From contig NZ_BLLB01000002.1 in assembly GCF_010723735.1 (NCBI RefSeq), positions 186,001-250,000 on the forward strand: a DNA stretch of 64,000 nt, given 5' to 3'. The stretch is from Mycolicibacterium hippocampi (lineage in GTDB: Bacteria; Actinomycetota; Actinomycetes; Mycobacteriales; Mycobacteriaceae). The notes beneath the pieces are model-generated. The model was not told the DNA's origin. It did no database searches and worked only from the letters and a program-made list of their open reading frames with translations. The first letter of the stretch is position 1, and every line of letters starts with the position of its first letter. The translations under genes and the position numbers were made by a program. Shown here in pieces: positions 57,197 through 64,000 of the stretch.

Positions 57197-58254
57197 CAGC
57201 TCTTCTCCAGCACGTCGTAGAGGTCGTAGTTCAGCGGAACGTCGAGTTGATCGAAGGTGCAACTGGCGGGGTCACGGTCAGGACGCCAACGCACGAACTT
57301 CACTGCGTGCCGGAAGCGCTGGGCACCGCTGTTTCCCTCCATCTGGTCGTAGGCGACCTCACACACCTTCTCCGGGCGCACCGGTATCCAGCGCTTGTCC
57401 GCGGCGGAGTTCCACCGGCTGGGCTCACCGTCGCGGACGTCGTCACCGATGCGCAGCGGCTCGAGATCGGCCAGTAGCGCGAGCCGCGCCTTGGCGGTGA
57501 AGGAGGCGGCGCCGCCGACCATCTGCAGCTCGCCGTCGTCGTGGTAGAGGCCGAGCAGGATCGACCCGACGCCCTCGCCGCTCTTGTGGATCCGGTACCC
57601 GATCGCCACACAGTCGGCGTCGCGGGCGTGCTTGACCTTGACCATCTCGCGCTTGCCCGGAAGGTACTGGCCGTCGAGACGCTTGGCGATCACCCCGTCC
57701 AGGCCCGCGCCCTCGAACTCCTCGAGCCACCGCGCACCCAACTCGGGATCCTCGGTGGTGCGGGTGACATGGCACCACTGCTTCGGGGTGACCGCGTCGA
57801 TGAGCGCCTCGCGGCGCATTCGGAACGGTTCCCTGAGCAGTGAGTTGTCGCCGACGGCGAGGGCGTCGAAGCCGATGAAGTGCGCCGGGGTCTCCTCGGC
57901 GAGTTTGCGCACCCGCGACTCGGCGGGATGGATGCGCTGGCTCAGCGATTCCCAGTCCAGCCGCATTCGGGAGGCGATCTCGCGGGGGACGACGATCTCG
58001 CCGTCGAGAACGCAGCGCGGCGCGAGTTCGTCACGCACCGAGTCGAGGACCTCGGGAAAGTAGCGGCCCAGGTCCTTGCCGCTGCGGGAGAGCAACACGA
58101 CGTCCTCGCCGTCGCGGAACACCAGCGCCCTGAAGCCGTCCCACTTCGGTTCATAGGACCAGACGCCGGCCTCGTCGGGCACCTTGGTCTGCGCTTTGGC
58201 CAGCATCGGCTCCAGCGGAGGCATCACCGGAAGGTCCATCGTTTCCATACTCAC
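57196..58254 (-). CDS. ligC: ATP-dependent DNA ligase LigC
   Basis: This 352-residue ligase has the adenylated Lys at about residue 37 in YEPKWDGFRALVF (motif I), CVLDGEIVVP, the GLDGVIAKRLDGQYLPGK segment (motif IV), and MVKVKHARDADCVA (motif V). The OB domain closes the protein. It lacks the nuclease and polymerase parts of LigD, so this is the LigC type; the polymerase gene overlaps its end by one base. It is a backup nick or end-joining ligase. Start candidates are 58254, 58248 and 58239; no SD decides between them. Confidence 0.93.
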   Translation of the reverse strand: MSMETMDLPVMPPLEPMLAKAQTKVPDEAGVWSYEPKWDGFRALVFRDGEDVVLLSRSGKDLGRYFPEVLDSVRDELAPRCVLDGEIVVPREIASRMRLDWESLSQRIHPAESRVRKLAEETPAHFIGFDALAVGDNSLLREPFRMRREALIDAVTPKQWCHVTRTTEDPELGARWLEEFEGAGLDGVIAKRLDGQYLPGKREMVKVKHARDADCVAIGYRIHKSGEGVGSILLGLYHDDGELQMVGGAASFTAKARLALLADLEPLRIGDDVRDGEPSRWNSAADKRWIPVRPEKVCEVAYDQMEGNSGAQRFRHAVKFVRWRPDRDPASCTFDQLDVPLNYDLYDVLEKS

Positions 58255-58306
58255 GTAGACCGGAGTACCCAGACAATGTCATCGGGGCAGTCATCGTGGT
58301 GGCGAC

Positions 58307-59440
58307 TCAGCCGAACAACCCCGCCTCGCGCAGCCCCGTTCTGTACGCGTTGAGATCCGCAGCAAAAAGCTGCGGTTGCTCGAATGCGGCGAAGTGCCCG
58401 CCGCGGTCCTGATGCGTGTAGTGAACCAGGTTGTAGTGCTTCTCCGCCCAGACGCGGGGCGTCTGCAGGATCTCGCACGGGTACACGGCGTAACCGGTCG
58501 GGACGTCCACGCGGCCCTGCCACGGGCTCAGCGCGCCGGTCCCGGCGCGGGCCGATTCGTAGTAGAGCCGCGCGGCCGACGTGGCGGTGCGGGTGAGCCA
58601 GTACATCATCAGGTTGTCGATCAGCCGGTCGGTGCTCACCGGCATGCCGTCGCGGGTATCGCACCACGCGGCGAACTTCTCCAGGATCCACCCGGCCAGC
58701 CCGATCGGTGAGTCGTCCAGACCGAACCCGACCGAATGCGGACGTGTGGATTGCACGTCCATGTACGCGGTGCCGTCCGCCACCTGGGCCGACGTCCTCA
58801 CGATCGCGGCGATCTCGTCCTCGGTGACGCCCTCCATGGCATCCGACGCGCCTTCCGGTGGCAGCGCGAACAACATGTTGGTATGGATGGCAACAACATT
58901 GGAGGTGAAGTGCTCGCCGAGGTATCGGGTGACGAGCGCGCCCCAGTCACCGCCTTGCGCCACGTACCGGTCGTAGCCGAGCTGTGCCATGACGTCGGCG
59001 ACGGCGGCTGCCACCTTCGCGACGTCGATGCCGCGTTGCCGGGTGGGGCCGGAGAATCCGTAGCCGGGCATCGACACGACGACGACGTGGAAGCGGTCCA
59101 CCAGCAGGGGCAGCGCGTCGAGGAACTCGACGATGGAGCCGGGCCAGCCATGGGTGAGGACCAGCGGGATGGCGTCGGGGTCAGCTGATCGCGCGTGCAG
59201 CAGATGCACGTGCTGTCCGGCAGCGGTGGTGGTGAACGATCCCCATCGGTTCAGTTCGGCTTCGGTTCGCCGCCAGTCGTAGCCGCTCGTCCACCGCTCG
59301 ATCACCGAGCGCAGGAAGGTCTGGTCGGTCCCGTAGTCCGCGCCTGCACCGTCGATCTCCGCCGGCCACCGGGCGGATTCGAGCCGGCGTTGCAGGTCGT
59401 CGAGCTGTGATTGTTCGACGGCAATGTCGAAGGGCTTCAT
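58307..59440 (-). CDS. epoxide hydrolase (EHN-type alpha/beta hydrolase)
   Basis: This 377-residue protein has the N-terminal EHN domain (IAVEQSQLDDLQRRLESARW) and an alpha/beta hydrolase core with the oxyanion LTHGWPGSIVEF. The nucleophile Asp is in GGDWGALVTRYL, and the lid contains several Tyr. The late catalytic His is in GGHFAAFEQP. It opens epoxides to diols. It shares a 4-nt overlap with the next upstream gene and sits in a catabolic set with an amidohydrolase and a Rieske oxygenase. Substrate unknown. Confidence 0.93.
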   Translation of the reverse strand: MKPFDIAVEQSQLDDLQRRLESARWPAEIDGAGADYGTDQTFLRSVIERWTSGYDWRRTEAELNRWGSFTTTAAGQHVHLLHARSADPDAIPLVLTHGWPGSIVEFLDALPLLVDRFHVVVVSMPGYGFSGPTRQRGIDVAKVAAAVADVMAQLGYDRYVAQGGDWGALVTRYLGEHFTSNVVAIHTNMLFALPPEGASDAMEGVTEDEIAAIVRTSAQVADGTAYMDVQSTRPHSVGFGLDDSPIGLAGWILEKFAAWCDTRDGMPVSTDRLIDNLMMYWLTRTATSAARLYYESARAGTGALSPWQGRVDVPTGYAVYPCEILQTPRVWAEKHYNLVHYTHQDRGGHFAAFEQPQLFAADLNAYRTGLREAGLFG

Positions 59441-60414
59441 CGGGGGGAGTCCTTCCCGCCGCCGAAGACGGCGGGCAGCAATTCATTGAAGATGTCTGCG
59501 CGTTCCCACTGCAGGAAGTGGCCTGCTCCCGGAACCACGAGCGGCCCAACACGATTCCGGAAAGCACGCTCACATCGAGGCACGAAGTCCTCGCCGATGG
59601 CGTGGTCGTCCGGTCCGTAGAGGATCAGGGTCCGGACGTCGACCGCATCCATCAGCGGGAACTCGGGCATCGCGCGGTCGTAGGCCAGTTGGTAGGTCGC
59701 CCACCCGGCCCGCAGCCGTGCCTCGTCGGCGAACGGTTCGGTCATGAAGTCGACGTCGGCCTGCTCGAAGGCGTACTTCGACGCCCAGAGCCGGTTGGTG
59801 TACATCGATGCCACCCACTGCCTGCGCGCCTGCGCCGAGCCCAGCATCGCGGCCAGTTCGTCGGGGAACGCGCCCTGCATCCACCGGTAGTCTCCGGTCG
59901 GATCCGACACCGCGGTTCCATCGGCAATGTCGTTGACGGTGATTCCGGTGTAGTCGACGCCCATCGGAGCGACGGTGTTGAACACGCAGAACCCCTCCAC
60001 GAAACCGGGAAACCGGTGGATCAGGTCGGTCGCCACGACTCCGCCGACATCGCTCGCCGCGACCACGCACGAGGTGTGGCCGAGGTGCCCGTTCACCAAC
60101 GCGTACAGGTCACGTGAATAGGTCACCAGATCGTGTTGATCGTCGGGCGGGAGGTCACTGTCCCCGTAGCCCCGCAGGTCAGGTGCGATGACCTCGAAGC
60201 CCGACGCCGCCAGCGCCTCGATGTTGCGCCACCAGATCCGCTTGGTCTCCGGGTAACCATGGATCAGCAGCAACGGCACCCCGCCGATGCCCTCACGCAC
60301 GAAGGACAGCGAGACACCTTCGGCGACAACGGCCTTTTCGGTATTGAAGGCATCCGGCGCTGCCAGTGCGGGCTGAGCGGGCCGATGCCGTGGGTCGTAC
60401 CGGAAGGCTGTCAT
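59437..60414 (-). CDS. alpha/beta hydrolase, epoxide-hydrolase/haloacetate-dehalogenase-like
   Basis: This 325-residue hydrolase has the oxyanion LLIHGYPETKRIWWRN and a nucleophile elbow VVAASDVGGVVATDL with Asp, the choice of dehalogenases and epoxide hydrolases. PDLRGYGDSDLP comes earlier and RTLILYGPDDHAIG has the third residue. PGAGHFLQWE holds His. It starts at ATG 60414 and overlaps the epoxide hydrolase gene by 4 nt. Two Asp-nucleophile hydrolases in one operon suggest successive steps or two related substrates. Confidence 0.88.
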   Translation of the reverse strand: MTAFRYDPRHRPAQPALAAPDAFNTEKAVVAEGVSLSFVREGIGGVPLLLIHGYPETKRIWWRNIEALAASGFEVIAPDLRGYGDSDLPPDDQHDLVTYSRDLYALVNGHLGHTSCVVAASDVGGVVATDLIHRFPGFVEGFCVFNTVAPMGVDYTGITVNDIADGTAVSDPTGDYRWMQGAFPDELAAMLGSAQARRQWVASMYTNRLWASKYAFEQADVDFMTEPFADEARLRAGWATYQLAYDRAMPEFPLMDAVDVRTLILYGPDDHAIGEDFVPRCERAFRNRVGPLVVPGAGHFLQWERADIFNELLPAVFGGGKDSPR

Positions 60415-60441
60415 TCTCCCCGTCGCTACGCTCGCCCCGGC

Positions 60442-62202
60442 CTACCGCGCTCCGCGCACCAGCCGACCCGGACGCGCTCCGGTATCCGCACCGTGGCGAC
60501 GCGTCACCACTCCGCTGACGACTGTGGCGTCATAGCCGGATGCCCCCTGAACCAACCGGTGGCCGCCCGCGGGCAGGTCGTAGGCCATCCGCGGGGCGTG
60601 CAGCGTGAGCGCATCCATGTCGATCACGTTCACGTCGGCCTTCTTGCCGACGCTGATGACACCGCGGTCGGTCAGTCCGAACAGCTGCGCGGTGTCATGC
60701 GCCTGCTTGCGGATGACGTACTCGAGTGGCAGCGTCGCACCGCGATGACGATCCCGCGCCCAGTGGGTCAGCAGGAATGTCGGATACGACGCATCGCAGA
60801 TCATGCTGCAGTGCGCACCCCCGTCGGACAGGCCCATCACACCGGCGGGGTGGGTGATCATCTCGCGGATTGCGTCGTGGTTTCCGTTGGAGTAGTTGAA
60901 CATCGGGAACATCAGCATGTTGCCGGCGTCGGCCTCCAGCATCAGGTCGTACATCGCCGCCAGCGGATCCTGGCCACGCTCACGCGCGATCGCGGCCACG
61001 GTGTCCTCGTCGGTGGGCTCGTAGTTGGGCGGCTCGCCGAGGTAGTACAACCGCTCTGTCACGTTCTGAGCCAGGGCGAACATGCCGTCGAACAGCTTGG
61101 TCGGATCGATGGGCAGATCATCCTCGGCCAGGATCGAGGCCCGGACCGCGGGTTCGGCCAACCGTGCGGCGAGTTCTTCACGGGTGCACTCGGCCTTCAG
61201 CCGCCGATACGTCGGGCGGTGAGTGAAGGCGTGGTGACCGGGGAAGCCGAGCAGCATGCCGAACGGGCGCGCAGCGATCTGCGGGTGCAGCCGGCTACCC
61301 GCCTCGTGTGCGGCCGCCGAGATGTCGAGTTGTTCGCGCCACAGATTCGGGTCGGCGTCGACCTGGATCAGCGCGAAGCTCAACGCGCAGTCGATCTCGG
61401 CGCCGAGCCGTTGCATCCACTCCAGTTCCTTCTTCGGGGCGACGATGTCCTCCCCCGCCGCCCCCTGCGGGGCGAGCTCGAACACGCCGGCGCCACCGGC
61501 GGCCATCGCGTGGCCGAGGGCGAACAGTTCGTCTTCGGCGGCATACGTCCCGGGCACGGGTTCACCGTCCATGGCACGGTGCGCGATGGTGCGCGACGAC
61601 GAGAAGCCCAGTGCGCCCGCCTCGGCGGCTTCGCGGACCAACCGGCTCATCGCCGCGATGTCGTCGGCGTTCGCGGGTTCATTGCGGGCGCCGCGCTCCC
61701 CCATCGCGTACGCGCGCACCGTGCCGTGCGCGATCTGGCTGCCGAAGTCGACGGCCAGCTCCCGCTTGCCGATCACGTCGAGGTACTCCGCGTAGCTCTC
61801 CCAGCCCCACGTGATGCCCTCGGTCAGCGCCGTCCCCGGGATGTCCTCGACGCCCTCCATCAGCGCGATCAGCCATTCCTCGCTGCCCGGCCGCACCGGC
61901 GCGAAACCGACGCCGCAGTTGCCGGCCACGACAGTCGTCACCCCGTGATTACTGGACGGTTCCAGCACGCTGTCCCAACTGACCTGCCCGTCATAGTGGG
62001 TATGGATGTCCACGAAGCCCGGCGCCACGATCTTGCCGGTCGCATCGATCGTCTCGGCTGCGTCGCCCTCAAGCGGCGCGTCGCCCGGCCCACGTCGACG
62101 GACCTCGACGATCTTGCCGTCCTTCACTGCCACGTCGGCGGTGAATCGGTCCGCGCCGGTGCCGTCCACCACGGTCCCACCGGTGATCTTCAGGTCAAAC
62201 AC
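60442..62202 (-). CDS. N-acyl-D-amino-acid-deacylase-like amidohydrolase
   Basis: This 586-residue metal-dependent amidohydrolase starts at GTG 62202, with GAGGAGG 5 nt upstream. The metal-ligand block [18 protein letters not shown] and the [19 protein letters not shown] segment (metal-binding Cys) are typical of the D-aminoacylase family. [20 protein letters not shown] has the late Asp, and [19 protein letters not shown] ends the domain. Family members deacylate N-acyl-D-amino acids or open hydantoin-like rings. It faces the Rieske gene across a palindromic operator, so both are likely controlled together. Confidence 0.9.
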   Translation of the reverse strand: MFDLKITGGTVVDGTGADRFTADVAVKDGKIVEVRRRGPGDAPLEGDAAETIDATGKIVAPGFVDIHTHYDGQVSWDSVLEPSSNHGVTTVVAGNCGVGFAPVRPGSEEWLIALMEGVEDIPGTALTEGITWGWESYAEYLDVIGKRELAVDFGSQIAHGTVRAYAMGERGARNEPANADDIAAMSRLVREAAEAGALGFSSSRTIAHRAMDGEPVPGTYAAEDELFALGHAMAAGGAGVFELAPQGAAGEDIVAPKKELEWMQRLGAEIDCALSFALIQVDADPNLWREQLDISAAAHEAGSRLHPQIAARPFGMLLGFPGHHAFTHRPTYRRLKAECTREELAARLAEPAVRASILAEDDLPIDPTKLFDGMFALAQNVTERLYYLGEPPNYEPTDEDTVAAIARERGQDPLAAMYDLMLEADAGNMLMFPMFNYSNGNHDAIREMITHPAGVMGLSDGGAHCSMICDASYPTFLLTHWARDRHRGATLPLEYVIRKQAHDTAQLFGLTDRGVISVGKKADVNVIDMDALTLHAPRMAYDLPAGGHRLVQGASGYDATVVSGVVTRRHGADTGARPGRLVRGAR

Positions 62203-62240
62203 GATTTCCTCCTCGAGCGCCAGCCGACTTCTTTCGTGAA

Positions 62241-62278
62241 TGTAACACCGTTACAGAGGTGAATGTAATAGCGTTTGC
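62241..62278. promoter_or_regulatory. divergent TetR-type operator pair
   Basis: The palindrome TGTAAC-ACC-GTTACA (62241-62255) is followed by a degenerate copy TGTAAT-AGC-GTTTGC (62264-62278) starting 23 nt later. Both copies share the preceding GTGAA. The pair lies between the amidohydrolase and the Rieske oxygenase. A TACATT -10-like hexamer for the minus strand overlaps the first copy (complement of 62239-62244). The regulator is likely the TetR gene at 63638. Confidence 0.65.
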
Positions 62279-62304
62279 GAAGCGAATTCTCCGAAGGACG
62301 AGTC

Positions 62305-63651
62305 ATGACGCACACCGCGCAACCCAGCCTGCATCCTCGCTCTGAGCGTGAGGATGCCATCGGTATACCGCCGCAGCGTCCGACCCTGGTTCCGGCGGAG
62401 CGCTACCACTGCGCCGAGTTCGCCAAGCTGGAAGCCGAACGGGTGTGGCCCAGGGTCTGGCAGTTCGCCTGCACTGTCGACCATGTCGCCGAGCCGGGTG
62501 ACTACTTCGAATACCGTTGCGGGCCATACTCCGTGTTGGTCGTCCGCGGGGACGACGGTGAGTTGCGCGCGTTCCAGAACGTCTGCCGTCACCGCGGCAA
62601 CAGCCTGTGCACGGGCGCCGGGTCACAGCTGCGCGAACTCCGGTGCGGGTATCACGGCTGGACATGGGACCTGCAGGGCTCGTTGCGGCGGGTGCCGCAC
62701 CGCAAGGGTTTCGGCGCGCTCGCCCTCAGCGAGTTCCCACTCCTCGCGGTGCAGGTCGACACGTGGGAGCGGCTCGTGTTCGTCAACCTCGACGTCACCG
62801 CGATGCCGCTGCGCGACTACCTCGAGACGGTGCCGGACGACATCGCGTGGAACCGGCTGAGCGAATTCCGTTGCTACGCCACGATGACCATCGATGTCGA
62901 CGCGAACTGGAAGACGATCGCGGACGGGTTCAGCGAGACGTACCACATCCAGATGTTGCATCCCGAACTTCACCGGTGCATGGACGACGTTTTTGCACCG
63001 CAGACCATTTGGGGACACACAGGCAAATCCGAGCAGCTCTACGGCGTGCCCAGCCCACACCTCGAGGAGAGCGTGGACGACGCCGCGGTATGGGACGCCT
63101 ACGTGTGCACACAGGGCGCGCTGATGGGCGTCGCCGAGGGGGCGCCGTTTCCGGAGCACACCCCTGCGGCATCAGCCTCCGAGGCGATCGCCGGCCGGAC
63201 GAGAACCTTCGCCTCCGAACGGGGCGTCGACCTGGCGTGGGCCACTGACGATCAGATCATGCGGCTACACCAGTACAACGTGTTCCCCAACCTGTCCGTG
63301 CTGACCAACGCCGACCACCTCACGGTGCTGACCTCCCGTCCAGGAAGCGATCCCGACCGGGGCGAACTGGTGATGACTCTGTGGATGAGGATGCCCCCCG
63401 GCGCACCGCGGACGAAGCCTGCAGACGTCCGACTCAACGCCGACGAGGCACACCCCGGTCTGGTCCTGAGCCAGGACATCGCAGTGCTGCCCGGGCTTCA
63501 GCGTGGATTGCACCAGCCCGGGTTGACGCACGTCGTGCTGTCGAACGAGGAGCGCCGCATCATCAACATGCACCGCAACCTCGAACGCTATCTGGATGTG
63601 CCGGAAGCGGAGCGAATGACCGGGGGTGAGACCGAGGGTGCCCCCGCGTAA
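62305..63651 (+). CDS. Rieske non-heme iron oxygenase, alpha subunit
   Basis: This 448-residue protein starts at ATG 62305 with an AAGGACG SD. The Rieske 2Fe-2S ligands are CRHRG and, further on, CGYHGW, near residues 98 and 118. The catalytic domain has the iron-binding FSETYHIQMLHPEL (two His) and a bridging Asp. It resembles large subunits that hydroxylate aromatic rings or demethylate N- or O-methyl groups. The beta subunit, ferredoxin and reductase are not seen before the window ends. The stop overlaps the tetR start by 14 nt. Confidence 0.93.
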   Translation: MTHTAQPSLHPRSEREDAIGIPPQRPTLVPAERYHCAEFAKLEAERVWPRVWQFACTVDHVAEPGDYFEYRCGPYSVLVVRGDDGELRAFQNVCRHRGNSLCTGAGSQLRELRCGYHGWTWDLQGSLRRVPHRKGFGALALSEFPLLAVQVDTWERLVFVNLDVTAMPLRDYLETVPDDIAWNRLSEFRCYATMTIDVDANWKTIADGFSETYHIQMLHPELHRCMDDVFAPQTIWGHTGKSEQLYGVPSPHLEESVDDAAVWDAYVCTQGALMGVAEGAPFPEHTPAASASEAIAGRTRTFASERGVDLAWATDDQIMRLHQYNVFPNLSVLTNADHLTVLTSRPGSDPDRGELVMTLWMRMPPGAPRTKPADVRLNADEAHPGLVLSQDIAVLPGLQRGLHQPGLTHVVLSNEERRIINMHRNLERYLDVPEAERMTGGETEGAPA

Positions 63652-64000
63652 CAAGCCCGCCGGCGATCCGGGCGTCACCGCGGAACTCATCCTGCAGACC
63701 GCAGCCCGGCTGATCGAGATCGACGGCGTCAAGGCGCTCACCATGCGCAACCTCGCCGAGCGGCTGGGCGTCGCGGTCACCTCCATCTACTGGCACATCG
63801 GCGGCCGGGACCAACTCCTGGACAACCTCGTCGAACACCTGCTCGGCGAACTGGCGACATTGCCGGTCGAGGGTGGCGATCCCGTCGAACGCATTGCCTC
63901 ACTTGCCCGTTCGCAACGCAGGGTGCTCATCGAACGGCAACATCTCCTCGGCATCGCCCACGAGCGCGACCGCACCCCGCAACTGTTCCTCCCCATCCAA
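63638..64000 (+). CDS. TetR-family regulator, 3' truncated by the window edge
   Basis: The frame starts at GTG 63638 inside the end of the Rieske gene and stays open to the edge for 121 codons. The N-terminal HTH is clear: ELILQTAARLIEIDGVKALT, then RLGVAVTSIYWHIGGRDQLL, with the usual Tyr-Trp-His segment. It is coupled to the oxygenase gene and is the likely reader of the palindromes at 62241-62278. Ligand and full length are unknown. Confidence 0.9.
   Translation, partial: MPPRNKPAGDPGVTAELILQTAARLIEIDGVKALTMRNLAERLGVAVTSIYWHIGGRDQLLDNLVEHLLGELATLPVEGGDPVERIASLARSQRRVLIERQHLLGIAHERDRTPQLFLPIQ

Overview
The window is high-GC chromosomal DNA from an actinobacterium, almost certainly a mycobacterium of the environmental, fast-growing kind (Mycolicibacterium-like). 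The reasons are a complete yrbEAB-mceABCDEF operon, a LeuA/MurT-GatD/RecR/DnaX/LucA backbone in the order I recall from M. tuberculosis Rv3707c-Rv3723, a LigC plus LigD-type polymerase pair as at Rv3730c-Rv3731, a Gly-rich PGRS-like protein, and many GTG and apparently leaderless starts. All comparisons are from memory; no database was searched.

Layout. (1) 1-14008: two acyl-CoA synthetases, a cytochrome P450 and its ferredoxin, a TetR regulator, then a divergent eight-gene Mce lipid importer operon whose genes mostly overlap by 4 nt. The Mce promoter has a TetR-type palindrome between its -35 and -10. (2) 14030-21229: dihydroxyacetone kinase, catalase, a Pro-rich membrane protein, a DUF4185 secreted protein, then asd and aspartokinase (with an internal start for its beta subunit), all on the minus strand. 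(3) 21350-30682: accessory block between ask and leuA. It holds a nitroreductase, an ArsR/SRPBCC/DinB-like operon behind a three-part operator, an Ntn amidase, and a six-gene operon: GlnT/GMAS-like ligase, three split glutamate-synthase-like subunits (MgsABC/GlxBCD type), a sarcosine-oxidase-like flavoenzyme and an XRE-cupin regulator. This last operon looks like a gamma-glutamylamide/N-methylglutamate route for using methylated or primary amines. (4) 30689-47057: core block with leuA (behind a leucine leader-peptide attenuator), an exonuclease/BRCT protein, murT-gatD, recR-ebfC, a peptidoglycan amidase, the pair that makes 10-methyl branched fatty acids, dnaX, an aspartate aminotransferase, SRP RNA, tRNA-Ser(GGA) and a LucA-like protein. 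(5) 47104-58254: a secreted PDZ protease, a DapB-like oxidoreductase, an EamA exporter, a GNAT enzyme, a DUF222-HNH protein, a signal-peptide PGRS-like protein, a type II thioesterase, a GAF-ANTAR regulator, and the LigD-type polymerase plus LigC. (6) 58307-64000: catabolic block with two alpha/beta hydrolases, an amidohydrolase, a Rieske oxygenase and a truncated TetR regulator around a palindromic divergent operator.

The most interesting items are the putative amine-utilisation operon with a single-subunit oxidase, the leuA attenuator with a leaderless leader peptide, the PGRS-like domain carried by a Sec signal peptide instead of a PE domain, and the palindromic and tandem repeats beside recR. 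No stretch longer than 300 bases lacks a gene.
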